Part shown: in pieces, positions 1-9,014 of the stretch
Layout: every line of letters begins with the position of its first letter
Position numbering within the stretch: the stretch's first letter is position 1
Assembly (NCBI GenBank): GCA_050743625.1
Contig: JBOGED010000266.1
Location: 1-11,525 of the forward strand
DNA length: 11,525 nt
Direction: 5' to 3'
Origin: JBOGED01 sp050743625
GTDB taxonomy: Bacteria; Actinomycetota; Nitriliruptoria; Euzebyales; Egibacteraceae
Program-made: the position numbers and the translations under genes
Notes under the pieces: model-generated
Told to the model about the DNA's origin: nothing
The model's database searches: none
Seen by the model: the letters and a program-made list of their open reading frames with translations, nothing else

Positions 1-151
1 ATTCGGACGGCCATCCCACGCCCGGCGCTCGCGGCGTTGCGCCTCACTTACATATGAGCCTTGCGGATATGCGCACTCGGCGCGCCTTGCGAGCGGGGCG
101 CAGTGCCGCCCTCGATACATAACGATATTTCCATCAGGGACCACTAAAGGC

Positions 152-158
152 GGGGAGG
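152..158 (+). promoter_or_regulatory. Ribosome binding site of the RND pump
   Basis: GGGGAGG lies 4 bases before the ATG at 163 and supports that start. The remaining upstream stretch (1-151) contains AT-rich segments such as TACATA and GATATT near 116-129 that could hold a promoter, but no convincing -35/-10 pair was found. A reading frame enters from the left edge and stops at TGA 55-57. It may be the end of an upstream gene but is too short to identify. Confidence 0.6.
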
Positions 159-162
159 CGCG

Positions 163-3279
<3,117 letters not shown>

Positions 3280-3332
3280 TTCCCGAACAGGGATTTCGGG
3301 GCGTATCTGCCCCTAAATCCCTGTTCAGGGAA
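3280..3332 (+). repeat. Palindromic repeat, copy 1 (bidirectional hairpin after the RND gene)
   Basis: This is a nearly perfect 53-bp palindrome beginning at the base after the RND stop codon. Outer arms TTCCC and GGGAA flank inner arms GAACAGGGATTT and AAATCCCTGTTC, separated by one unpaired base on the right. After a C/T mismatch comes a GGGGC/GCCCC stem with a six-base loop GTATCT. It fills most of the 62 bp between the RND gene and the convergent gene on the other strand, so a two-way transcription terminator is the plain explanation, although no T-run follows. The first 47 bases recur without change at 11479-11525, and the core recurs in reverse orientation at 8063-8110, so it belongs to a dispersed family. 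Confidence 0.9.
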
Positions 3333-3341
3333 GGCGTCATG

Positions 3342-3722
3342 CTAGGCGGAGGGTGTGCGGGCCAGCCTCTCGTGGAGGAATCGCGGCGCCGACTCCGCTC
3401 CCGCGCCGGCCAGCGCGAACGCCCGGTTGACCCTCGCGGTCTGCCTGCCCGGCGCAAAGACGCCCTTGGACACCGTGAGCCAGGGCTCGTAGCGGCACCC
3501 TTCGGGCGTCACACGCAGGCGGCTCACCGCCATATCGGTAAGGTCCTCGGTCAGGTACCAGTACGACGCGCCTTGTGCGAGCTCCGCCGCGACCTCGACC
3601 TGTTCGTACGGCTTGGGATCCGGCGGATCTCGCAAGACCTCGACCCACCTCCCGCCGAGGTCGTAGAGCTCCGGGCCGTGCTCCAGGGTGGCGGTATACG
3701 TCCCAAGCGCAATCCATACCAT
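3342..3722 (-). CDS. Hypothetical protein, 126 residues
   Basis: I do not recognise this family. The predicted protein is soluble, without signal peptide or membrane segments. It is aromatic-rich in its middle (a YWYL segment near residue 54) and has a basic, alanine-rich C-terminus. The start chosen is the ATG at 3722-3720, because AGGA lies 8 bases before it on the minus strand. The frame stays open upstream to 3836, but that extra N-terminal sequence is arginine-rich, of low complexity and unsupported by a ribosome site. The gene is convergent with the RND pump, separated by the palindrome, and divergent from the DUF4143 ATPase, with which it shares a 226-bp intergenic region. No function is proposed. 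Confidence 0.62.
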   Translation of the reverse strand: MVWIALGTYTATLEHGPELYDLGGRWVEVLRDPPDPKPYEQVEVAAELAQGASYWYLTEDLTDMAVSRLRVTPEGCRYEPWLTVSKGVFAPGRQTARVNRAFALAGAGAESAPRFLHERLARTPSA

Positions 3723-3852
3723 TTGCGAGTTCCTGTAGAGGCGAGCGGCCGGGCAGGCTCGACGATACGAGACCGTCGCTGAAAACCCGCTGAGAGCGGT
3801 CGCTGAGCGGCGCATTCCCCTACCGGCATGCGCCACTCAGATTTCGCCGTGA

Positions 3853-3944
3853 CGCGCGAGAACGACAGTGTTCGGTGTGCGGGAGCGATAGTGATAGCTG
3901 TGCGAGAACGACACTTGTCGCTGTGCAAAAACGATAGTCTGAGG
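3853..3944 (+). repeat. Four tandem 23-bp imperfect repeats upstream of the ATPase gene
   Basis: Units begin at 3853, 3876, 3899 and 3922, an exact 23-bp period without spacers. Units 2-4 open with TGTGC. The best-conserved part is GCGAGAACGAYAGTG, degraded to CAAAAACGATAGTC in unit 4. The array ends 4 bp before the ATPase ATG, so the last unit also supplies the GAGG (3941-3944) that could act as its ribosome site. GATAGT at 3933-3938 has -10 character and sits 10 bases before the start codon. Likely roles are iterated operator sites for a regulator or a promoter-embedded regulatory array; this is inference. The rest of the intergenic region (3723-3852) shows only a short CCGCT-GAG-AGCGG hairpin at 3788-3800. 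Confidence 0.8.
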
Positions 3945-3948
3945 TCTC

Positions 3949-5187
3949 ATGAGATACCTCCCCAGACTGGTCGACCCGTTACTCGAGGAGTTGGCGACTG
4001 GACTGCCCGCGGTGCTCGTGGTGGGTCCACGCGCCTGTGGCAAGACGACCACGGCTCGGCGGCTCGCGAGTGACATCCTGCGGCTCGACCGACCGGCGGA
4101 CGCCGAGGTCGTACGGGCGGATCCTGACCTGGCGTTACGAGTGCGCGCCACCCCCTTGCTTATCGATGAATGGCAACTGGTGCCCGAAGTGCTCGGGGCG
4201 GTAAAGCGCGCGATCGACGACGATCCTCGCCCCGCCCGTTTCCTCATCACCGGCTCGTCGCAGGCTGACCTGACCGCCGCGGGATGGCCCGCGACGGGAC
4301 GTGCCGTGCGGCTGGCGATGTGGGGACTGTCCCAGCGTGAGCTTGCCGGCGACTCGCGGGCGTCGTCTCTCCTCGACCGGATCGCCGACCACTCTGCCGC
4401 CGCCCTGCGAGTTCCACCCCAGCCGCCTGACCTCGCCGGCTATACCGACGCGGCGTTACGCGGCGGCTTTCCCGAGGCGGCGCTTCAGCCCGACGTACGG
4501 CTACGGCGGCGATGGCTGACCAGCTACGCCGATGAGATCGTCGCGCGCGACGGGGCACTCGCCGACGGGGGCCGAGATCCGGTCCGGCTGCGCCGGTATC
4601 TGCAGGCGTGCGCCGCCAATACCGCGGGAGTGCCTGAGCACAAGACGCTTTACGAGGCCGCGCAGATCAACCGCCTCACAGCCGTCGGCTACGATCGGCT
4701 CCTCGCGGCACTCCTCATCGTGGACCTTCTGCCCGCCTGGAGCACGAACCGCCTCGCCCGCCTGGGCAGCGCACCGAAACGTCACCTCGTGGAGCCCGCG
4801 CTACTCGGGCCGTTACTCGGCGTCGACGCGACGGGTGTCCTCCGCGATCCAGACCTTCTCGGCCGGCTGCTGGACAGCTTCGTCCTCGCCCAGCTTCGAC
4901 CAGAGCTGACCGTGTCGGAGCGCGCACCGCGTCTCTATCACCTGCGGCAACGCGACGGCAGGCACGAGATCGACCTCATCATCGAGTTCGCGGACGGCAA
5001 GATCATCGGGATCGAGGTGAAAGCGGCGGCCAGCGTTACTCGCTCCGACGCCCGCCATCTGATGTGGCTCCGCGACCAGCTCGGCGAGCGTCTGGTATGC
5101 GGCCTCGTGCTCCACGCGGGACCACACATCTATCCCTTGGACGACAAGATCCACGCCGCTCCAATCTGCTCATTGTGGACCTCGTGA
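3949..5187 (+). CDS. AAA-family ATPase with DUF4143 C-terminal domain
   Basis: This 412-residue protein matches the common AAA_14 plus DUF4143 architecture. The Walker A motif GPRACGKT is at residues 26-33, Walker B PLLIDEWQ at 69-76, and the sensor-1-like FLITGSS at 98-104. A GRAVRLAMWGLSQREL segment follows, typical of the family. The C-terminal part contains HEIDLIIE near 339-346 and E356-V-K358, the spacing of a PD-(D/E)XK-like nuclease fold (D342, E356, K358), as often seen at the end of DUF4143 proteins. Such genes are widespread, variable in occurrence and mostly uncharacterised; a defence, mobile-element or regulatory role is possible but unproven. The ATG start gives the usual MRYLPRLVDPLLEEL-type N-terminus. 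The gene stands alone, preceded by four 23-bp repeats and convergent with the next gene 17 bp away. Confidence 0.9.
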   Translation: MRYLPRLVDPLLEELATGLPAVLVVGPRACGKTTTARRLASDILRLDRPADAEVVRADPDLALRVRATPLLIDEWQLVPEVLGAVKRAIDDDPRPARFLITGSSQADLTAAGWPATGRAVRLAMWGLSQRELAGDSRASSLLDRIADHSAAALRVPPQPPDLAGYTDAALRGGFPEAALQPDVRLRRRWLTSYADEIVARDGALADGGRDPVRLRRYLQACAANTAGVPEHKTLYEAAQINRLTAVGYDRLLAALLIVDLLPAWSTNRLARLGSAPKRHLVEPALLGPLLGVDATGVLRDPDLLGRLLDSFVLAQLRPELTVSERAPRLYHLRQRDGRHEIDLIIEFADGKIIGIEVKAAASVTRSDARHLMWLRDQLGERLVCGLVLHAGPHIYPLDDKIHAAPICSLWTS

Positions 5188-5204
5188 CCCGCGAGCCGGC
5201 GCCG

Positions 5205-5771
5205 TCACTCGGCCTTGGTCTTGCCCTTTGCCTTCTGGGCGCGCTTCCATTCGCGGACGCGTTGGAAGGCCTCGGGGGAGTCGATGTCGGCGACGGAGCG
5301 GGGTTCGGGGTCGGCGAAGGGGCCGGCGGCGTCCTCCCAGCCGGGCGGGCGTACATCGAGGCGCTTGGCGAGTAGGGCGATGAAGATCTGCGCCTTCTCG
5401 TGGCCGTAGCCGGGCAGCGCGGTGACCCGGGTGAGCAGCTCCTGCCCGGTCGTCGCGTCCTTCCACACGCGCGCGGGGAGACCGTCGTACCGCTCGACGA
5501 GGTGCTGGCACAGCGCGTGCACGCGCTTGGCCATGGCGCCGGGGTAGCGGTGGAGCGCGGGCTTCTGCCTGAACACGGCCTCGAGGACGCCGGGGTCCAT
5601 ACCCGCGATCGCGGCGGCGTCCAGGCCGCCGAGGCGCTCTTGTAGCCGGTAGGGGCCCTTGAACGCCCACTCCATGGGCACCTGCTGGTCGAGCAGCATG
5701 CCGATGACGAGCGCGAGAGGGTCCCGGGTGAGCAGCTCGTCCGCGGCGGGGTCACCGGTCAAAGGGATCAT
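5205..5771 (-). CDS. HhH-GPD-type base excision DNA repair protein
   Basis: The protein (188 residues from the chosen start) resembles the short actinobacterial HhH-GPD family of putative DNA glycosylases. It has the near-N-terminal signature LTGDPAADELL, then GMLLDQQVPMEWAF (24-37), and a helix-hairpin-helix with LPGYGHEKA at 119-127. The conserved tail PPGWEDAAG is followed by a RSVADID segment and a lysine-rich end. No iron-sulfur cysteine cluster is present, as usual for this family. The ATG at 5771 gives the customary N-terminus and has a weak AGG 9 bases upstream. An in-frame ATG at 5798 adds nine residues and lies only 8 bases below a possible -10 (TTTAGT, 5812-5807 on the minus strand), so a leaderless longer form is a real alternative. 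Substrate specificity is unknown. Confidence 0.88.
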   Translation of the reverse strand: MIPLTGDPAADELLTRDPLALVIGMLLDQQVPMEWAFKGPYRLQERLGGLDAAAIAGMDPGVLEAVFRQKPALHRYPGAMAKRVHALCQHLVERYDGLPARVWKDATTGQELLTRVTALPGYGHEKAQIFIALLAKRLDVRPPGWEDAAGPFADPEPRSVADIDSPEAFQRVREWKRAQKAKGKTKAE

Positions 5772-5806
5772 GCGCGGCAGCCTAACGCGCGCGGGCATCT
5801 CAATGC

Positions 5807-5830
5807 ACTAAACCGACTGGTCGGTATAGT
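5807..5830. promoter_or_regulatory. 24-bp palindromic TetR-type operator overlapping divergent promoters
   Basis: Half-sites ACTAAACCGAC and GTCGGTATAGT flank a central TG. They match as an inverted repeat at 10 of 11 positions, with a perfect ACCGAC/GTCGGT core. The site lies between the HhH-GPD gene and the tetR gene. Its right end is TATAGT (5825-5830), a good -10 box 7 bases before the GTG at 5838. Its left end read on the minus strand is TTTAGT (5812-5807), a possible -10 for the leftward gene. Binding here would block both directions. That the adjacent TetR protein is the binder is inferred from position. Confidence 0.8.
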
Positions 5831-5837
5831 ATGAGCC

Positions 5838-6461
5838 GTGGCCAAGCGCGTCTATCCCAGCGCCCGCTCGAGGATCCTCGACGCGGCTGAGCGGGTGATC
5901 CTGCGCGAGGGGATCGGTCGCCTAAGCGTCGAGGCGGTCGCCGCCGAGGCCCAGGTCAGCAAGGGCGGGTTCTTCTACCACTTCAAGAGCAAGGACGACC
6001 TGCTCGCGGCCCTGGTCACCCGACTTGCCGAAACCGTCGCGGCTGGCATGGCCGCCACCGCGGAGGGCGACCCCGAGCCGCGCGGCCGTCTGCTCCGCGC
6101 CTACGTGCGCTACGCCCTGGGCGCTGGGGAGGACCTGGCGCGGCGTGAACGGCTGCGCGCGCTGGCCTTGGCCTTGATCGCGGCCTCCGCCGAGAGCCCG
6201 GGCGTCGTCGCCAGCGCCAAAGAGGCCAATGCCGAAACCTTCGCGGCCGCGGCGGCGGACGGCGTCCCGATCGCGCAGGTGCTTGTCGTGCACCTCGCGC
6301 TCGACGGGCTCTGGCTCGGTGAGGGGCTCGGCACCCTCGACCTGCCCGCGGACTGGCGCGACGCGCTCGCGGGCCTGCTCGTCGAGCTGACACGAAGGGA
6401 TATCCGTAATGAGCGAGGAGCGCGATTCCCATCCCGGAGGGATCAGCATGAGCACCACTGA
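5838..6461 (+). CDS. TetR/AcrR family transcriptional regulator
   Basis: This is a 207-residue TetR-type repressor. Residues 10-55 form the N-terminal DNA-binding domain, with the helix-turn-helix around 30-49 and the hallmark SKGGFFYHFKSKDDLLAAL. The remaining helical domain would bind a ligand and dimerise. The GTG start is taken because the protein begins correctly there, no Shine-Dalgarno precedes it, and TATAGT ends 7 bases upstream, which suggests a leaderless transcript starting at or next to the GTG. It probably represses itself, the downstream monooxygenase and perhaps the divergent repair gene through the 5807-5830 palindrome. The last 20 or so residues (from about RDIRNERG) are charged and overlap the ribosome site and start of the next gene by 14 bp, so they look like read-through sequence. 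The inducer is unknown. Confidence 0.9.
   Translation: MAKRVYPSARSRILDAAERVILREGIGRLSVEAVAAEAQVSKGGFFYHFKSKDDLLAALVTRLAETVAAGMAATAEGDPEPRGRLLRAYVRYALGAGEDLARRERLRALALALIAASAESPGVVASAKEANAETFAAAAADGVPIAQVLVVHLALDGLWLGEGLGTLDLPADWRDALAGLLVELTRRDIRNERGARFPSRRDQHEHH
6436..6440 (+). promoter_or_regulatory. Ribosome binding site that sets the monooxygenase start
   Basis: GGAGG lies 7 bases before the ATG at 6448, inside the end of tetR. It favours this ATG over the in-frame ATG at 6409, which lacks such a site and would add 13 residues ahead of the FAD-binding strand. Confidence 0.75.
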
Positions 6462-8124
6462 CGTCCTCGTCGTGGGGGCCGGCCCGACCGGGCTCACGCT
6501 CGCCTGCCAGCTGCGGCGCCTCGGGGTCGCCGTGCGGATCGTGGACCAGAACGCCGCGCCCTCGACGACGTCGAAAGCGATCGGGCTGCAGTACCGCGTC
6601 TCGGAGGTGCTCTCTTGGATGGGCGTCGCCGACCGCTTCTTCGCCGAGGGCGAGACGAGCGCCGCGGTCCACGTCTACACGACCGGCGGCCGGCGGCTGC
6701 TCACGCTCCGGTTGGACGGGATGGAGCACAAGGCCGGCCGCCAGGCCTTCGTGCCCCGCGCGATCATCCTGCCGCAACCCCAGACCGAGGCCATCCTCGA
6801 AGGGTTCTTGCGCGACCTCGGCGGGCACGTCGAGCGCCGCAAGACGTTCGTCGCCTTCGAGCAGGACCCGGAGCGGGTCATCTCCCGCGTCGCCGCCGCG
6901 GACGGCACGGAGCAGACCATCGCATCACGCTACCTCGTCAGCTGCGAGGGCGCGCACAGCCAGGGCCGCAAGCAGGCCGGGATCGGCTTCGCCGGCAAGG
7001 CGTACCCTCACGACTTCGTCATGGCCGACGTCGATCTCGACTGGGAGCGTAGCCGCGATGACGCGCACGCCTGGTTCCACTCGGATGGGATGCTCGCCGC
7101 GATGGCCCTGCCCGCCGGGAAGTGGCGGCTGTTCATCGACGTCGGCGCGACCGGCGAGGCGCTGCCCGAGGTCACGCTTGACCTGGTGCAGCGGTTGCTG
7201 GCGCGGCGGACCGGCGACGATGCGGTGCGTGCGAGCAACCCGACGTGGCTGTCGCGCTTTAAGATCTCCTCGCGGGTCGTGGACCGGTTCCGGCAAGGGC
7301 GGGTGTTCCTGGCGGGCGACGCGGCCCACCTGCACAGCCCGTCGGGCGGCCAGGGCATCACGACCGGGATGCAGGACGCCTACAACCTCGCGTGGAAGCT
7401 CGCCATGGTGCTCCGATCCGGAGCGCCGTCGGCGCTGCTCGACACCTACGAGGAAGAGCGCCTGCCGATCGCCCGGCAGGTGATCCGTACGACGGACCGC
7501 GTCACCGTCGTCGAGTTCTCGGGCGGCGCGCTTGGCCGCGTCTTTCGCGACCGGGTCGCGCTCCCGCTGCTCGCCACACCGACCGTTCAGCGTTGGCTGG
7601 TCACGAAGCTGTCCCAGCTGGACCAGAACTACCGGGGGTCCCGCCTCGCGCGCCACCACGACGCGTCGGGGCCGTTCGCGCGGGCCCGCGTGCGTGCCGG
7701 CGACCGCGCTCCCGACGTGGTCTTCCGCGATCCCCGCACTGGTGAGCGGACCTCGTTGTTCGATCATCTCCAGCAGGCGCGTTTCGTCGCGATCATCGGT
7801 GGCGATGACACCGCCCGGACGGCCGGTACGCTCGCGCGGTTGGGTGTCAACTGCCTCCACGTCGCGCCTCCGGACGGGCCGCCCGGCGACCGGCTGGTCG
7901 ACGGCCACGGCGACCTCGGCCGGCTCTACGGTGCTCGCGGCACCTTCTGCTACCTCATCCGCCCCGACGGCTACGTCGGTCTGTTCACCCGCCCAATCGA
8001 CGACCGCGCCATCGACGCCTACCTCAGGCTGCTCTGGCCCGCCCACGCCATCGCCGCTGGCCCCCCAACTTCGACTAGGGGCGATATGCGTCCCGAAGTC
8101 GAAGCTGGGGCGAAGCCCCGTTAG
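6448..8124 (+). CDS. FAD-dependent aromatic monooxygenase (PheA/TfdB/MhpA-like)
   Basis: This 558-residue flavoprotein hydroxylase of the FAD_binding_3 type would insert oxygen into an aromatic compound using NAD(P)H and O2. The dinucleotide fold VVGAGPTG is at 8-15 with acidic D33 after the second strand. The DG-type motif at 166-174 reads CEGAHSQGR, with Glu for the usual Asp. The FAD-binding GD motif VFLAGDAAH is at 286-294, followed by GGQGITTGMQDAYNLAWKL. A C-terminal thioredoxin-like domain spans about 412-535, as in polyketide and phenol hydroxylases and rifampicin-inactivating relatives. It overlaps tetR by 14 bp, so the two are probably co-regulated. The natural protein seems to end near residue 538 (LRLLWPAHAI); residues 539-558 are translated from an inserted palindrome (8063-8110) and its flank. 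Substrate is unknown: degradation, antibiotic inactivation and biosynthesis are all possible. Confidence 0.9.
   Translation: MSTTDVLVVGAGPTGLTLACQLRRLGVAVRIVDQNAAPSTTSKAIGLQYRVSEVLSWMGVADRFFAEGETSAAVHVYTTGGRRLLTLRLDGMEHKAGRQAFVPRAIILPQPQTEAILEGFLRDLGGHVERRKTFVAFEQDPERVISRVAAADGTEQTIASRYLVSCEGAHSQGRKQAGIGFAGKAYPHDFVMADVDLDWERSRDDAHAWFHSDGMLAAMALPAGKWRLFIDVGATGEALPEVTLDLVQRLLARRTGDDAVRASNPTWLSRFKISSRVVDRFRQGRVFLAGDAAHLHSPSGGQGITTGMQDAYNLAWKLAMVLRSGAPSALLDTYEEERLPIARQVIRTTDRVTVVEFSGGALGRVFRDRVALPLLATPTVQRWLVTKLSQLDQNYRGSRLARHHDASGPFARARVRAGDRAPDVVFRDPRTGERTSLFDHLQQARFVAIIGGDDTARTAGTLARLGVNCLHVAPPDGPPGDRLVDGHGDLGRLYGARGTFCYLIRPDGYVGLFTRPIDDRAIDAYLRLLWPAHAIAAGPPTSTRGDMRPEVEAGAKPR
8063..8110 (-). 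repeat. Palindromic repeat, copy 3 (reverse orientation, different arms)
   Basis: Read on the minus strand, arm CCCCAGCTTCGACT pairs with AGTCGAAGTTGGGG (one G/T wobble). The arms enclose a core beginning TTCGGGACGCATAT and ending CGCCCCTA. Copies 1 and 2 have the matching core TTCGGGGCGTATCT then GCCCCTA, but quite different arms. The core similarity, including the retained C/T mismatch beside the GGG/CCC stem, marks them as one family. The element lies across the end of the monooxygenase frame and supplies its last codons. A further small perfect hairpin, GGGGC-GAA-GCCCC, overlaps its edge at 8107-8119, so the pair may terminate the upstream operon. Confidence 0.75.
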
Positions 8125-8360
8125 AGATCAACGAGCTGACCCGGCGCCTCGATTGCCACACGCTGACGTTCGGTCTGATGGCGGGGTGGTGAACGGGGAG
8201 AACCCGTATAGAAGGATCGCCGCTGCTTCGTCCCGGCGACTGGAGCGCATCGTTGCGGCGTGCGGGGTTCGGGGACGTGGAGATTCACGGTGTACCGGCA
8301 TCGAAGGCGAGGATCAGCGCAATGCGTGATCGTGGCGACCCAGGATTCGCTGGCAGATAG
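8124..8360 (+). pseudogene. Decayed 3' end of a PKS-type methyltransferase
   Basis: No intact gene lies between the monooxygenase and the next tetR. Reading from 8124, one frame gives LTRRLDCHTLTFGLMAGW, then a TGA at 8190-8192. The third frame then gives NGENPYRR, and the first frame resumes with SPLLRPGDWSASLRRAGFGD followed by VEIHGVP, with a stop at 8358-8360. Joined, these pieces follow the C-terminal pattern of polyketide-synthase-type methyltransferases: TFGL-x-x-GWW, GEDPxRR, SPLLsPxxW, LRxAGFxxVE. The N-terminal part with the SAM-binding motifs is absent; the fragment begins right where copy 3 of the palindrome ends. This looks like a truncated, frameshifted remnant whose left boundary coincides with the palindrome. 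The identification rests on recalled motif similarity, not a search. Confidence 0.55.
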
Positions 8361-8373
8361 TGAGTAAGATTTG

Positions 8374-8379
8374 TATGAT
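8374..8379 (+). promoter_or_regulatory. -10 box of the second tetR operon (leaderless start)
   Basis: TATGAT lies 8 bases before the ATG at 8388 in the most AT-rich stretch of the region. No Shine-Dalgarno is present, so transcription probably begins at or next to the ATG. Flanking it, GTAAGATTTGT (8364-8374) and ACAATCTTAAC (8397-8407) form an imperfect inverted pair that could be a repressor site; that part is weak. Confidence 0.5.
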
Positions 8380-8387
8380 GCTTGCTT

Positions 8388-9014
8388 ATGGTAGTGACAA
8401 TCTTAACTGGGGAATCGCTGCGGGACCGCAAGAAACTCGCGGCCATGAAGCGCGTGCAGTGGGAGGCTGTGCGCCGGTTCGTGGAGGTCGGCTTCGACAA
8501 GGTCACCGTCGAGGAGATCGCGGACGCCGCTGACGTGTCGGCCGTGAGTGTGTACCGGTGGTTCGGCACCAAGGATGGCATCGTCATATGGGACGAGTTC
8601 GACCCGCCCATCCTCGACACGGTGGCGGAGCGCCTCGCAACGGAGCCGCCGCTCGACGCGGTCCGCAACGCGCTCGTCGCGCTCCTCGACAGGGTGTACG
8701 ACCGCGAGCGCTCGCTCGCGCTGGAGCGTGTCCGCCTCATCTTCAAGGAGCCGACCTTGCGCGCGGCTTCGGAGCGCAACATGCGTGCCCTGCGCAGGGC
8801 GCTGGAGCGCCAGTTCTGTGAGCGCGCTGGCATGACCGAGCTGCACGCCCGGGTTACCGCCGGGGTCGCGGTCGGGTTGCTGGAGATCGGGATAGAGCGG
8901 TGGCAGCTCGAGGACGGCCGGCGCCAGCTTGGCGTGCTGATCACCGAGGCCTTCGAAGCGCTCGCCGCGGCTACGCGGAGCAGCCGCCCTGTGCCTACTG
9001 TGGGATTGTCGTGA
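8388..9014 (+). CDS. TetR family transcriptional regulator of the ABC exporter operon
   Basis: This TetR-type regulator has 208 residues from the ATG at 8388. The DNA-binding domain is near the N-terminus, with the helix-turn-helix around 40-59 (TVEEIADAADVSAVSVYRWF) followed by GTKDGIV. The C-terminal helical domain, about 75-200, is family-typical in length but not assignable to a ligand class. The frame also offers TTG at 8382 and GTG at 8394. ATG 8388 is preferred because it lies 8 bases after the -10-like TATGAT, consistent with a leaderless mRNA. The TGA stop overlaps the GTG start of the ABC ATPase gene, so regulator and transporter are one operon, and autoregulation with drug-type induction is the likely arrangement. 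Confidence 0.88.
   Translation: MVVTILTGESLRDRKKLAAMKRVQWEAVRRFVEVGFDKVTVEEIADAADVSAVSVYRWFGTKDGIVIWDEFDPPILDTVAERLATEPPLDAVRNALVALLDRVYDRERSLALERVRLIFKEPTLRAASERNMRALRRALERQFCERAGMTELHARVTAGVAVGLLEIGIERWQLEDGRRQLGVLITEAFEALAAATRSSRPVPTVGLS

Noticed and set aside
1..57. End of an upstream gene, frame 1, stopping at TGA 55-57
   Set aside because: Only 18 codons are visible and none recognisable; another frame is also open to 122, so no call can be supported.
3723..3836. Longer N-terminus for the minus-strand hypothetical protein
   Set aside because: The added residues are arginine-rich without a ribosome site, whereas ATG 3722 has AGGA at good spacing.
3853..3944. A CRISPR-like array
   Set aside because: The 23-bp units are directly adjacent with no spacers, vary in sequence, and no cas gene is present.
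8382..8387. TTG at 8382 as the start of the second tetR gene
   Set aside because: It is a rarer start codon with no ribosome site; ATG 8388 is better placed relative to TATGAT.
8900..9010. N-terminal extension of the ABC ATPase from 8900
   Set aside because: It lies wholly inside tetR, encodes low-complexity sequence, and the GTG at 9011 gives a standard ABC N-terminus.
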